Source: Dryocola clanedunensis_A (GTDB lineage: Bacteria > Pseudomonadota > Gammaproteobacteria > Enterobacterales > Enterobacteriaceae). Taken from it: 64,000 nt of DNA. Positions within the stretch are counted from its first letter, which is position 1; each line of letters opens with the position of its first letter. Location: NCBI GenBank assembly GCA_038405435.1, contig JBBYHZ010000004.1, one strand, 5' to 3'. Both the position numbers and the translations under genes were made by a program. The notes below the pieces were generated by a model. It was not told the DNA's origin. It did not search any database and worked only from the letters and a program-made list of their open reading frames with translations. Positions 52,040 to 59,883 of the stretch are shown one piece after another.

Positions 52040-53241
52040 GCCTGCTCGACGAAACCAGTTTTGAAAACTGTATCAAGTGTACGGTCTGCACCACGGCCTG
52101 CCCGGTAAGCCGCGTCAACCCGGACTACCCCGGCCCTAAACAGTCCGGCCCGGACGGCGAACGCCTGCGCCTGAAAGATCCGGCGCTGTATGACGACGCC
52201 CTGAAATACTGTACCAACTGTAAACGCTGCGAGGTGGCCTGCCCGTCGGACGTTAAAATCGGCGATATCATCCAGCGCGCCAAAGCCCGCTATGGCAAAA
52301 AGAAATTCAGCCTGCGGGACAGCATCCTCAGCCATACGGACCTGATGGGGACGCTCTCAACGCCCCTGGCACCGTTGGTCAATACGGCGACATCCCTGAC
52401 TCCGGTGCGCAAATTGCTGGATAAAACGCTGCGTATCGACAGCCACCGCGCGCTGCCAAAATACTCGACGGGCACGTTCCGCCAGTGGTATCGGAAGCAG
52501 GCAGCCGTCCAGCAAACCTTTGAAAATCAGGTCGCCTTTTTCCACGGCTGCTATGTGAATTACAACCACCCGCAGCTCGGCAAGGATCTGGTCCGCGTAA
52601 TGAACGCGCTCGGTTTTGGCGTACAGCTGCTGGAAAAAGAGAAGTGCTGCGGCGTGCCGCTGATCGCCAACGGCTTTATCGATAAAGCTAAAAAGCAGGC
52701 GGCGGTCAATGCGGCGTCGCTGCGTAAAGCCGTGCTGGAAAATAACCTGCCGGTGATCGCCACGTCCTCTACCTGCACGTTCACTCTGCGGGATGAATAT
52801 CCGCACGTGCTCGACGTTGACACCCGTCCGGTTCGCGATCGTATCGAACTGGCAACCCGGTTTATCTGGAAGCAGCTGGAAGCGGGCCGCGAGCTGAAAC
52901 TGAAAGAACGACCGCTGCGCATCGCTTACCACACTCCCTGCCACATGGAGAAAATGGGCTGGTCGCTTTATACCCTTGAGCTGCTGCGACGCCTGCCGGG
53001 CGTAGAGCTGGTGATGCTGGAATCCGTTTGCTGCGGGATTGCGGGCACCTACGGCTTTAAAAGCGAAAACTATCAGACGTCTCAGAGCATCGGCGCGCCG
53101 CTGTTCAGGCAGATTGAAGAGAGCGGCGTAGATTTGGTGGTGACGGACTGTGAAACCTGTAAGTGGCAGATTGAGATGTCCACCAGCAAAAAGTGCGAGC
53201 ACCCGATTACCTTACTGGCTCAGGCGCTCGAACAGGTTTAA
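52036..53241 (+). CDS. glpC: anaerobic glycerol-3-phosphate dehydrogenase subunit C
   Basis: 401 aa. Two 4Fe-4S clusters near the N-terminus (CIKCTVCTTACPV and CTNCKRCEVACPS), then two CCG domains (EKCCGVPL, ESVCCGIAGTYG). It anchors GlpAB to the membrane and transfers electrons to quinone. It is slightly longer than E. coli GlpC (396 aa) at the N-terminus. The stop overlaps the convergent yfaY stop by 4 bp. Confidence 0.96.
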   Translation: MSLLDETSFENCIKCTVCTTACPVSRVNPDYPGPKQSGPDGERLRLKDPALYDDALKYCTNCKRCEVACPSDVKIGDIIQRAKARYGKKKFSLRDSILSHTDLMGTLSTPLAPLVNTATSLTPVRKLLDKTLRIDSHRALPKYSTGTFRQWYRKQAAVQQTFENQVAFFHGCYVNYNHPQLGKDLVRVMNALGFGVQLLEKEKCCGVPLIANGFIDKAKKQAAVNAASLRKAVLENNLPVIATSSTCTFTLRDEYPHVLDVDTRPVRDRIELATRFIWKQLEAGRELKLKERPLRIAYHTPCHMEKMGWSLYTLELLRRLPGVELVMLESVCCGIAGTYGFKSENYQTSQSIGAPLFRQIEESGVDLVVTDCETCKWQIEMSTSKKCEHPITLLAQALEQV

Positions 53242-54434
53242 AGCTCAATGGCCTCAACGACGTTGATCCAACCATGCTCGGTGGCAACGTCCCAACCGTT
53301 AAGCCAGCGGCGGAGCATGTTCAGCGCCATCATGGCGCACACTTCCTGCCGGGTGCGCAGGCCGTGGCGGTTGACGTTAAACATCACCCGTAAACCATGG
53401 GTACCCGTTGGGGTATGCAACGCAAAGTTCAGGTGGTCTTCGGTGAGGGCGCTGACGACCAAAGCGATATCACAGCCAGCCTGCGCGGCCTCTGCCTTCG
53501 CGCGCCGGGTTAACTCAGCAAGCGTTTCAGAACGTGGCGAAAGCACGCTGCTGTTGCCCAGCGGCGCTTCGGCACCGGCAAGCTGCAGGCACAGTAACCC
53601 TGCCGTGAACTGTTCGCTAACCGCAATGCTCAGCCCTTTTTCTTTCAGGCGGCTGGCCAGCTGCGCTGGCAGCCCTTCGGTGCCTTCAAAAATGGTGCTT
53701 TCACCCGCCACGCGGCGGACTTCCGGCCAGACGGCTTCCATCTCTTCGCGCAGGCTTGCCGGCCCGGTGAGCTTCAGCTCGATAATCGGCATGGACGAGC
53801 GGTAGCCCATCACGGCGCCTGCGGGCAGCGCCAGCGGGTCCAGACTTTGTGCCAGCTCGCTTTCAGAGCGGCCAAAGGTGGTCAGACGCAGGCAAACCGG
53901 CGGCTCCGGCAGCGTGAAGCGCTCGCGCAGGCGCGGCATGATTTGCCCGTCGACCATCGCTTTAAATTCAGAAGGAACGCCCGGCGTGAAGAACATCAGG
54001 CAGCGGTTAAGCTGCATGGCGAAGCCGCAGGCGGTACCGACCGGGTTATCGATCATTTCGCTGTTTGCGGGGATCTGGGCCTGTTTACGGTTGCTAGGCG
54101 CCATGACCCGCCCCCGTTCGGAGAAGAATTTCTCCATGTGCAGCAGCCACTCTTGATGCTCGACCAGCTCAACGCCAGCCGCCTTTGCCGCCGCCAGCGC
54201 GCTTAAATCATCGCTGGTTGGCCCGAGGCCGCCGTTCACAATAAGGATATCGGCATGTTCACTGCGCTCTTTGAGCACGGCTATCAAATCTTCAAGGCTG
54301 TCGCCCACCGTGTTGCGGCGCGACATGGGTAAACCCTGCTCAAAAAAGTAGTCGGCAAGCCAGGCTGCATTGGTATCAATGATTTGCCCGTACAGCACTT
54401 CATCGCCGGTAGAGAGCATTTCCACTTTTATCAT
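53238..54434 (-). CDS. yfaY: CinA-like protein YfaY
   Basis: 398 aa. The N-terminal MoaB/CinA-type molybdopterin-binding fold has MLSTGDEVLYGQIIDTNAAWL, NGGLGPTSDDLSA and FFTPGVPSEFKAM. The C-terminal PncC-like amidase region is degenerate (AVSEQFTAGLLCLQL, where active PncC has a conserved ESCTGG-type motif). E. coli YfaY likewise lacks nicotinamide-nucleotide amidase activity. Tail-to-tail overlap with glpC; no terminator between them. Confidence 0.92.
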   Translation of the reverse strand: MIKVEMLSTGDEVLYGQIIDTNAAWLADYFFEQGLPMSRRNTVGDSLEDLIAVLKERSEHADILIVNGGLGPTSDDLSALAAAKAAGVELVEHQEWLLHMEKFFSERGRVMAPSNRKQAQIPANSEMIDNPVGTACGFAMQLNRCLMFFTPGVPSEFKAMVDGQIMPRLRERFTLPEPPVCLRLTTFGRSESELAQSLDPLALPAGAVMGYRSSMPIIELKLTGPASLREEMEAVWPEVRRVAGESTIFEGTEGLPAQLASRLKEKGLSIAVSEQFTAGLLCLQLAGAEAPLGNSSVLSPRSETLAELTRRAKAEAAQAGCDIALVVSALTEDHLNFALHTPTGTHGLRVMFNVNRHGLRTRQEVCAMMALNMLRRWLNGWDVATEHGWINVVEAIEL

Positions 54435-54502
54435 CGTTTTACTCCGCGGGAAGATAACGATTCACTATAACTCAAGCAAAGTGGAAGGATCGCAGAAATG
54501 CG

Positions 54503-54527
54503 TTGCCGCGGCAGGACGCCGCGGCAA
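54503..54527 (-). terminator. terminator of yfaZ
   Basis: TTGCCGCGGC (54503-54512) / GCCGCGGCAA (54518-54527), loop AGGAC, just after the yfaZ stop. Confidence 0.75.
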
Positions 54528-54535
54528 AGAAGAGA

Positions 54536-55078
54536 TTAGAAGCCTGCGCTTACGCCAACATAAGGGCCGTCAGCAATGGCGTTGTCACGATTGCCATCTT
54601 TGCCTTCCAGACCAATGTAACGGTAGCCCGCTTCGATGGTGACCGGACGCAGGATAGTCCAGCGCGCACCGGCGCTTGCTTCCTGGTAGTCTTTCACGCC
54701 GCTGGACAGGGAGTCCGGGGAGTAATAGTAGTCGCCAAATACGGTGAAGCTGTCGGCCAGCTTCCAGCTTAAACCGCCGCCCACGGCAACGGCATAACCT
54801 TCATCGCCATCTTTCGGGTTCAGGTACAGCGCCTTGCCGCCCACGGTGCCCATCAACGGACCCAGCGGTACGTTCAGACCCAGACCCAGACCGGCAACGT
54901 CACCGTCGTCATCGCTGTGCGCCCAGTTGCCGCTGAAGGCAAGGCCCGTGGTGTCCTGACCAAAACCAACGGCGACGTTGGTGTATTTTTCGCCCGCTTC
55001 GCCGCTGATGCTGATGGCATTGGCAGCAGCAGAAACCAGCGCAAGGCTGGCAACGCCTGCAAGAAGAAGTTTGTTCAT
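54536..55078 (-). CDS. yfaZ: YfaZ family outer-membrane beta-barrel protein
   Basis: 180 aa, the E. coli length. Signal peptide MNKLLLAGVASLALVSAAANA, then alternating strands (GWARWTI-like, YRYIGLEGKDGNRDNA) ending in aromatic VSAGF, consistent with a small outer-membrane barrel. Function not established. In E. coli it precedes nudI and the arn genes; here katA follows. Confidence 0.92.
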   Translation of the reverse strand: MNKLLLAGVASLALVSAAANAISISGEAGEKYTNVAVGFGQDTTGLAFSGNWAHSDDDGDVAGLGLGLNVPLGPLMGTVGGKALYLNPKDGDEGYAVAVGGGLSWKLADSFTVFGDYYYSPDSLSSGVKDYQEASAGARWTILRPVTIEAGYRYIGLEGKDGNRDNAIADGPYVGVSAGF

Positions 55079-55189
55079 TCCATGGATCCTAAAATAAATA
55101 AAAGGGATAAGCCCGAAAAAACGCTGATTGTACAGCCAGCCATCTTGTAATCAACGTGTTAGAAAATGCTTTACACACTTCGATTGTAA

Positions 55190-55208
55190 GAAAATGAAAA
55201 TGATCTCT
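55190..55208. promoter_or_regulatory. weak Fur-box-like sequence upstream of katA
   Basis: GAAAATGAAAATGATCTCT resembles GATAATGATAATCATTATC in its first two thirds. Iron control of a haem enzyme would be reasonable, but the match is partial. Confidence 0.25.
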
Positions 55209-55343
55209 ATTCCGGTGACAGGATCAAGGAATGGCAGCGATAGAAAGTGCCACATTGTCATAAGGGCATAACTTGCTGAACAATAACCCGTCCCACACAC
55301 AACCATTCAGGATTCTCATTTTACATTTTTCATGGAGACTACA

Positions 55344-56792
55344 ATGAGCAAGAAAGGATTAACTACCGCCGCCGGCTGCCCGGTCGCCCATAATAATAAC
55401 GTGGCCACCGCAGGCCCACGCGGCCCGATGCTGTTACAGGACGTCTGGTTCCTCGAGAAACTGGCCCACTTTGACCGTGAGGTGATCCCGGAGCGTCGTA
55501 TGCATGCCAAAGGCTCCGGCGCTTACGGCACTTTCACCGTCACCCACGACATCTCTAAATACACGCGCGCAAAGCTCTTCTCTGAAATTGGTAAACAAAC
55601 CGACCTCTTTATTCGCTTCTCAACGGTTGCGGGCGAACGCGGCGCAGCCGACGCTGAACGAGATATTCGCGGTTTCTCAATGAAGTTCTATACCGAAGAA
55701 GGTAACTGGGACTTAGTGGGTAACAACACGCCGGTGTTCTATCTGCGCGATCCGCTGAAATTTCCGGATTTAAACCACGTCGTTAAGCGTGACCCGCGCA
55801 CTAACCTGCGCAACGCCACCTACAAGTGGGACTTTTTCTCCCACCAGCCGGAAACGCTGCACCAGTTAACCATCGACTTCAGCGACCGCGGCCTGCCGCG
55901 CTCTTACCGCCATATCCACGGCTTCGGCAGCCATACCTTCAGCTTTATCAACGCCGACAACGAGCGTTTCTGGGTGAAGTTCCACCTGAAAACCCAGCAG
56001 GAGATCGCCAACCTGATGGACGACGAAGCGGCCGCGATTATTGCTGATGACCGTGAAAGCTCCCAGCGCGATCTGTTTGAGTCGATTGAGAAAGGCGACT
56101 TCCCGCGCTGGAAATTCTACGTGCAGGTGATGCCGGAAGCAGACGCGTCTAAAACGCCGTACAACCCGTTCGACCTGACCAAGATCTGGCCGCACGGCGA
56201 CTATCCGCTGATTGAAGTGGGCGAGCTGGAGCTGAACCGCAACCCGGACAACTACTTTGCTGAGGTTGAGCAGGTTGCCATGTCACCGGCGAACGTCGTG
56301 CCCGGCATCGGTTTCTCCCCGGACCGCATGCTGCAGGGCCGCCTGTTCTCCTACGGCGATGCGCACCGCTACCGTTTAGGCGTTAACCACCACCAGATCC
56401 CGGTAAACGCGCCAAAATGTCCGTTCCACAACTACCACCGCGACGGCGCGATGCGTATCGACGGCAACAGCGGCAACGGCCCGACCTATGAGCCAAACAG
56501 CTTTGGGGCGTTCCAGGAGCAGCCAGATTTCAGCGAACCGGCGCTGAGCCTTGAGGGCGCAGCGGATCACTGGAACCACCGCGAAGACACCGACTATTTC
56601 AGCCAGCCGCGCGCGCTGTACAACCTGCTGAGCGACGAAGAGCATCAGCGCATGTTCAACCGTATCGCCGGGGACATGAAGGACGTACCTGAATTTATTC
56701 AGGAGCGCCAGATTGGCCTGTTCAGCGAAGTTCACCCGGAATACGGCGCGGGTATTGCCAACGCGCTGAAGGCGTTGAAAGAAGCGAAGTAA
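55344..56792 (+). CDS. katA: monofunctional haem catalase, clade 3 (KatA type)
   Basis: 482 aa, small-subunit catalase like that of Proteus mirabilis. The distal His is H54 (RRMHAKGSGAYG), the distal Asn is in NNTPVFYLRD (residue 127), and the proximal haem-ligand Tyr is in RLFSYGDAHRYRLG (about 337). No signal peptide, so cytoplasmic. I start at 55344 because GGAG is 6 bp upstream; the in-frame ATG at 55332 is less well placed. E. coli K-12 has no gene of this clade. A terminator at 56808 follows. Confidence 0.95.
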   Translation: MSKKGLTTAAGCPVAHNNNVATAGPRGPMLLQDVWFLEKLAHFDREVIPERRMHAKGSGAYGTFTVTHDISKYTRAKLFSEIGKQTDLFIRFSTVAGERGAADAERDIRGFSMKFYTEEGNWDLVGNNTPVFYLRDPLKFPDLNHVVKRDPRTNLRNATYKWDFFSHQPETLHQLTIDFSDRGLPRSYRHIHGFGSHTFSFINADNERFWVKFHLKTQQEIANLMDDEAAAIIADDRESSQRDLFESIEKGDFPRWKFYVQVMPEADASKTPYNPFDLTKIWPHGDYPLIEVGELELNRNPDNYFAEVEQVAMSPANVVPGIGFSPDRMLQGRLFSYGDAHRYRLGVNHHQIPVNAPKCPFHNYHRDGAMRIDGNSGNGPTYEPNSFGAFQEQPDFSEPALSLEGAADHWNHREDTDYFSQPRALYNLLSDEEHQRMFNRIAGDMKDVPEFIQERQIGLFSEVHPEYGAGIANALKALKEAK

Positions 56793-56807
56793 TAAGTAAG
56801 CCATTCT

Positions 56808-56833
56808 AAAACGGCCATTACGGCCGTTTTTTT
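56808..56833 (+). terminator. terminator of katA
   Basis: AAAACGGCC (56808-56816), loop ATTAC, GGCCGTTTT followed by more T's. Confidence 0.9.
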
Positions 56834-56849
56834 ATGCTCCGAACAGTAT

Positions 56850-56880
56850 GTAGGGTGGATAAGCGCCAGCGCCATCCACC
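56850..56880. repeat. REP-like palindrome
   Basis: GTAGGGTGGATAAGCGCCAGCGCCATCCACC shares almost all positions with the copy at 46403-46433. It lies between convergent katA and tctE. Confidence 0.8.
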
Positions 56881-56900
56881 ATATTCCAGAACGGCCTTTT

Positions 56901-58310
56901 TTATGCGGCCGTTAGCCGCACCCGAACCAGCAGCCCGCCCAGCGTCTCGCCGACCAGCAGCTCCGGACGAGTCTGATGCCAGCGGGCGATGTCGTTAACC
57001 AGCGCCAGCCCCAGCCCGGCACCCACCCGGCCCGCCGCGTTGTCCAGCCGATGAAACGGCTGTAAAGCCTGCAGCCGCCGCTCGGCGTCGATGCCCGGCC
57101 CGCTGTCCTCAACCTCCAGCAGCACCGCCTCTCCCTCGCTCCGGATGCGTATCGTCACCGTGCCGTTATCAGGGGTATATTTCAGCGCGTTATCCAGCAG
57201 GTTGGCGCACATTTCCGCCAGCAGGATGCTGTCGCCCTGAATCCAGGCCTGCGGCTCCCCTTCGTAGCCCAAATCCACCTGCTTACTGCGCGCCTGGGCC
57301 AGCCGCGAGAAGCAGCACTCCTGGGCGATGGCCACCAGGTCCACCCTCTCCAGGGTGCGTTGCCGCGACAGGTCTTTATCCTTAATTTTTGCGAGCTGCA
57401 GCAGCCGCTCGGTAAGCAAAATGGTGCTGTCGAGCGTGCCGCTCATCCCCTCAAGGCTTTCCCGCCAGTGTTCAGGGTTCGGGCTTGCCAGCGCAAAAGA
57501 AAGCTGGGTTTTCAGCACGGTGAGCGGAGTTTTTAACTGATGGGAGGCGTCAGCGCTGAACCTTTCCTGGCGGGAAATCAGCGAACGCAGCCGTTCTATG
57601 TAGCGGTTAAACGCCACTATCAGCAGGCGCGTTTCTGACCAGGGCAGCAGGTCGGGCAGCGGAGTGAGCACGGCAGGATCGCGCCGCACCATGATCGTCG
57701 AAAGCTGGCGCATCGGCCTTAGCACTTTGCGCAGCAGCCACCATGCCAGCAGCAGCGTCAGCAGTACCAGAATCCCCTGCATCAGCAGCGACGAGACTAG
57801 CAGGCTGGAGGCCAGGTGCCGCCGGGAGGCCAGGGTTTCGGCCACGTAGATTTTCGCCATGCCGTTCACGCCCCCTTCGTTGACCGGCTGCAAAAGGCTG
57901 GCAACGCGGATAGGCTGGTTTTGATAGCTGGTGTGATAAAACCAGGCCAGCGCGGGATAGAGATCGGTTCGCCGCGTGTGGGCCGGAATATGCGGCAGGT
58001 CGTCATAGCCGGATATCACTTTGCCGTGCGTATCAACCACCTTGTAAAACAGGCGGTCGTTCATGTTCAGCTCGAAGCTGTCGAGCACCACCCAGGGGAC
58101 GTCAACCTGCAGCTTTCCGTCTTTCACCACCAGCCGCTCCGCGATGGTTCGGGTCGAGGCCAGCAGCGTCCGGTCGTAGGCCTGAGTCGCCGCCGTCAGC
58201 GCGCTGGAATAGCTGGAAAGCGCCGAAACGCCCCACAGGCCAAAAAGGGGGAGTCCCAGAAACAGCAGCAGCTGCCAGAGCAGAGAGTCCGGACGCTTAA
58301 GACGCCTCAT
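56901..58310 (-). CDS. tctE: sensor histidine kinase TctE
   Basis: 469 aa starting MRRLKRPDSLLWQLLLFLGLP. Two membrane helices (about 10-30 and 160-185) flank a periplasmic sensor domain (residues about 35-160). An H-box (RFSADASHQLKTPLTVLKTQ), N-box NLLDNALKY and G-boxes EDSGPGID and GAGLGLAL follow. In Salmonella TctE senses tricarboxylates and drives tctCBA through TctD. The start at 58310 overlaps tctD by 14 bp; the longer in-frame start lies inside tctD. No tctCBA genes are in the window. Confidence 0.88.
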   Translation of the reverse strand: MRRLKRPDSLLWQLLLFLGLPLFGLWGVSALSSYSSALTAATQAYDRTLLASTRTIAERLVVKDGKLQVDVPWVVLDSFELNMNDRLFYKVVDTHGKVISGYDDLPHIPAHTRRTDLYPALAWFYHTSYQNQPIRVASLLQPVNEGGVNGMAKIYVAETLASRRHLASSLLVSSLLMQGILVLLTLLLAWWLLRKVLRPMRQLSTIMVRRDPAVLTPLPDLLPWSETRLLIVAFNRYIERLRSLISRQERFSADASHQLKTPLTVLKTQLSFALASPNPEHWRESLEGMSGTLDSTILLTERLLQLAKIKDKDLSRQRTLERVDLVAIAQECCFSRLAQARSKQVDLGYEGEPQAWIQGDSILLAEMCANLLDNALKYTPDNGTVTIRIRSEGEAVLLEVEDSGPGIDAERRLQALQPFHRLDNAAGRVGAGLGLALVNDIARWHQTRPELLVGETLGGLLVRVRLTAA

Positions 58311-58971
58311 CGCTGCGCTCCAGCAGGTAGCCCAGGCCGCGCAGCGTGGTGATTTGCAGATTGCTGCCGTGCAGCTTCTTGCGCAGCCGATGCACGTACA
58401 GCTCAATGCTTTCGAGGCTTGCCTCGTCGTTCAGGCCAAACATTTGTTCGAACAGCTGGTTCTTCGCCACCGGACGACGACGGCGGTACAGCAGAATCGT
58501 CAGCAGCGCGTGTTCGCGGGGCGTCAGCGCCAGCGCTTTGTCGTGAAGCATAAAAATATTGCCGTCATGCAGGCTGAGATCGCCAAACTGCTGCGCCTCG
58601 GAGACCTGCCCTTCGCTGCGTCGCACCAGCGCCCGCAGGCGGGCATCAAGCTCCTCTACCTCAAAAGGTTTGGCAAGGTAATCGTCCGCGCCTGCATTCA
58701 ACCCCTTCACCCGATCCGCCACCGCATGACGCGCGGTAAGAAACAGGACCGGCGTGCTCTGACCGCGGTGCCGCAGGCGCTGCACAACCTCAAGTCCGTC
58801 CAGCCGTGGCATCTCAATATCCAGCACCGCTACGGCGTAGCCTTCGTTCTGTAGCAGGTGGTCCGCCGCCTGGCCGTCATAGACGCAATCCACGGCAAAG
58901 CCGTTCTGCACCAGCGCCTTCTCCAGCCAGTGAGCCAGCTCACGGTTATCTTCCGCCAATAAGAGACGCAT
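58297..58971 (-). CDS. tctD: response regulator TctD
   Basis: 224 aa, the Salmonella TctD length. The OmpR-family receiver starts MRLLLAEDNRELAHWLEKAL, with phospho-Asp in VLDIEMPRLDG and Lys in LAKPFEVEELD. The winged helix-turn-helix contains LTPREHALL and SIELYVHRLRKKL. It resembles QseB/BasR too, but the first 30 residues match TctD as I remember it. The prophage-like region begins directly upstream, so its native promoter region may be altered. Confidence 0.88.
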   Translation of the reverse strand: MRLLLAEDNRELAHWLEKALVQNGFAVDCVYDGQAADHLLQNEGYAVAVLDIEMPRLDGLEVVQRLRHRGQSTPVLFLTARHAVADRVKGLNAGADDYLAKPFEVEELDARLRALVRRSEGQVSEAQQFGDLSLHDGNIFMLHDKALALTPREHALLTILLYRRRRPVAKNQLFEQMFGLNDEASLESIELYVHRLRKKLHGSNLQITTLRGLGYLLERSDEAS

Positions 58972-58998
58972 TTTGAATCTATCTCCATGATTTTAAAT

Positions 58999-59075
58999 GA
59001 GCTACTCAGCAATCCTACCGATTATTGTCCGGTAGCTTATCCGGTTTCGTAAATCCATACCGGTTTGAGTAGCTC
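58999..59075. repeat. 77-bp inverted-repeat element at the prophage edge
   Basis: Perfect 10-bp ends GAGCTACTCA (58999-59008) and TGAGTAGCTC (59066-59075) enclose further pairs built on CCGGT/ACCGG (59019-59065). It sits between tctD and the first phage gene, where attachment-site DNA is expected. Could be an att structure, a regulatory stem or a small mobile remnant. Confidence 0.6.
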
Positions 59076-59154
59076 CTCTTCACTGGAGATGATGGAGGAC
59101 TGTTACATGTTTGCAACATAGTGATTTGAGAACTGCTGGCAGCTTAACATAAAC

Positions 59155-59202
59155 TCACATCACCGGCACATCGTCGAACTCACCGCTGCGGGCATCGTTC
59201 AT
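59155..59202 (-). pseudogene. orphan HumD-type C-terminal tail
   Basis: In a different frame, starting within the stop of the HumD-like gene, 15 codons read MNDARSGEFDDVPVM then stop. This closely resembles the C-terminus of phage P1 HumD as I remember it (NDARNAEFDDCPVM). It is too short and specific to be a gene; I read it as the leftover end of another humD allele after recombination. Confidence 0.5.
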
Positions 59203-59516
59203 ACCGGTGAGCTGTTGTCATGCATACGCTCAATTAAGAATACGACGCGGCCCATTACAGTCACATCATCCAGAGCCTCTCCCTCTATCGCTTCGCCATC
59301 TTCAGTAATCAGCGCACCACCCATCACCTTCGCGAATTCGTTGCGGCCTTCTGTAGCGATTAGCACTACGCACCCAGGCTCACAACGCATTGAAGTATCT
59401 ATGATGGCGTAGCCTGACGAAGTTTCGATTGCATGCCTGTTGCCGCCAAGGCCTAGCAAATTGTTTAGAGTGAGCGTGGTCTCTGTGTAATCTTTTGCTG
59501 GAGATGGAAAGCTCAT
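59199..59516 (-). CDS. HumD/UmuD-like phage protein
   Basis: 105 aa, MSFPSPAKDYTETTLTLNNL. FPSPAxDY is the sequence that begins processed UmuD' and the phage HumD proteins, after the cleavage site. The rest (HAIETSSGYAIIDTSM, FAKVMGGALITEDGEAIEG, VTVMGRVVFLI) follows an S24-type beta layout, but the catalytic Ser-Lys pair is not evident. It may serve as a truncated UmuD'-like partner of polymerase V. Overlaps the upstream gene by one base (TAATG) and shares its LexA-controlled promoter. Confidence 0.65.
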   Translation of the reverse strand: MSFPSPAKDYTETTLTLNNLLGLGGNRHAIETSSGYAIIDTSMRCEPGCVVLIATEGRNEFAKVMGGALITEDGEAIEGEALDDVTVMGRVVFLIERMHDNSSPV

Positions 59517-59755
59517 TATCGCACGCCGCCCATGTTCATCATGAAGTAAACTTTGTTCTCACCTTCGTGGTCGGTGTAATCGCGGAACGAGCCCTGATAG
59601 AACCTTATCCATTCGTTAGCCTGGCGAAGCGACCAGTAATGATTGACCTTTTCAAGCTCGCGCACAAAGTCAGCAGCTGATACTACCTGACCGCGCACCG
59701 GGTCTTGCTTGATTGCGCTTACGAACGCACCTCTGATGTCATAGTCTCGCGGCAT
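59516..59755 (-). CDS. conserved phage protein of the SOS operon, function unknown
   Basis: 79 aa, MPRDYDIRGAFVSAIKQDPV. I recall similar short proteins next to umuD/humD-like genes in lambdoid phages, with no assigned function. AGAGAG stands 6 bp upstream of the ATG at 59755. A LexA box is 21 bp further up. Aromatic C-terminal half (NHYWSLRQANEWIRFYQ), no membrane segment. Confidence 0.65.
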   Translation of the reverse strand: MPRDYDIRGAFVSAIKQDPVRGQVVSAADFVRELEKVNHYWSLRQANEWIRFYQGSFRDYTDHEGENKVYFMMNMGGVR

Positions 59756-59775
59756 GATGAACTCTCTTATCAAAA

Positions 59776-59795
59776 TACTGTATGCATAAACAGTA
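59776..59795. promoter_or_regulatory. LexA (SOS) box
   Basis: TACTGTATGCATAAACAGTA is a 20-bp near-palindrome fitting TACTGTATATATATACAGTA, with the obligatory CTG-N10-CAG. It controls the leftward SOS pair and lies 88 bp upstream of gtrA on the other side. Confidence 0.92.
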
Positions 59796-59812
59796 TTTCA
59801 AAACTGGTAGTT

Positions 59813-59827
59813 GATCAAGTGCTGATC
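59813..59827. promoter_or_regulatory. paired GATC sites upstream of gtrA
   Basis: Two TGATCA words 11 bp apart (GATC at 59813 and 59824), 57-71 bp before gtrA. Salmonella phage gtr operons are phase-variable through Dam methylation of GATC sites overlapping OxyR half-sites. I cannot confirm OxyR half-sites here. Confidence 0.35.
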
Positions 59828-59883
59828 AGATTCGTCCAAGATGCTAAACTTCATGCCTTACTTAAAACTTTTCGTATAGACAA

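Noticed and set aside
56901..58971. Calling the two-component pair qseBC or basRS
   Set aside because: Lengths and the N-termini (MRLLLAEDNRELAHWLEKAL for the regulator) fit TctD/TctE better. tctCBA absence leaves some doubt.
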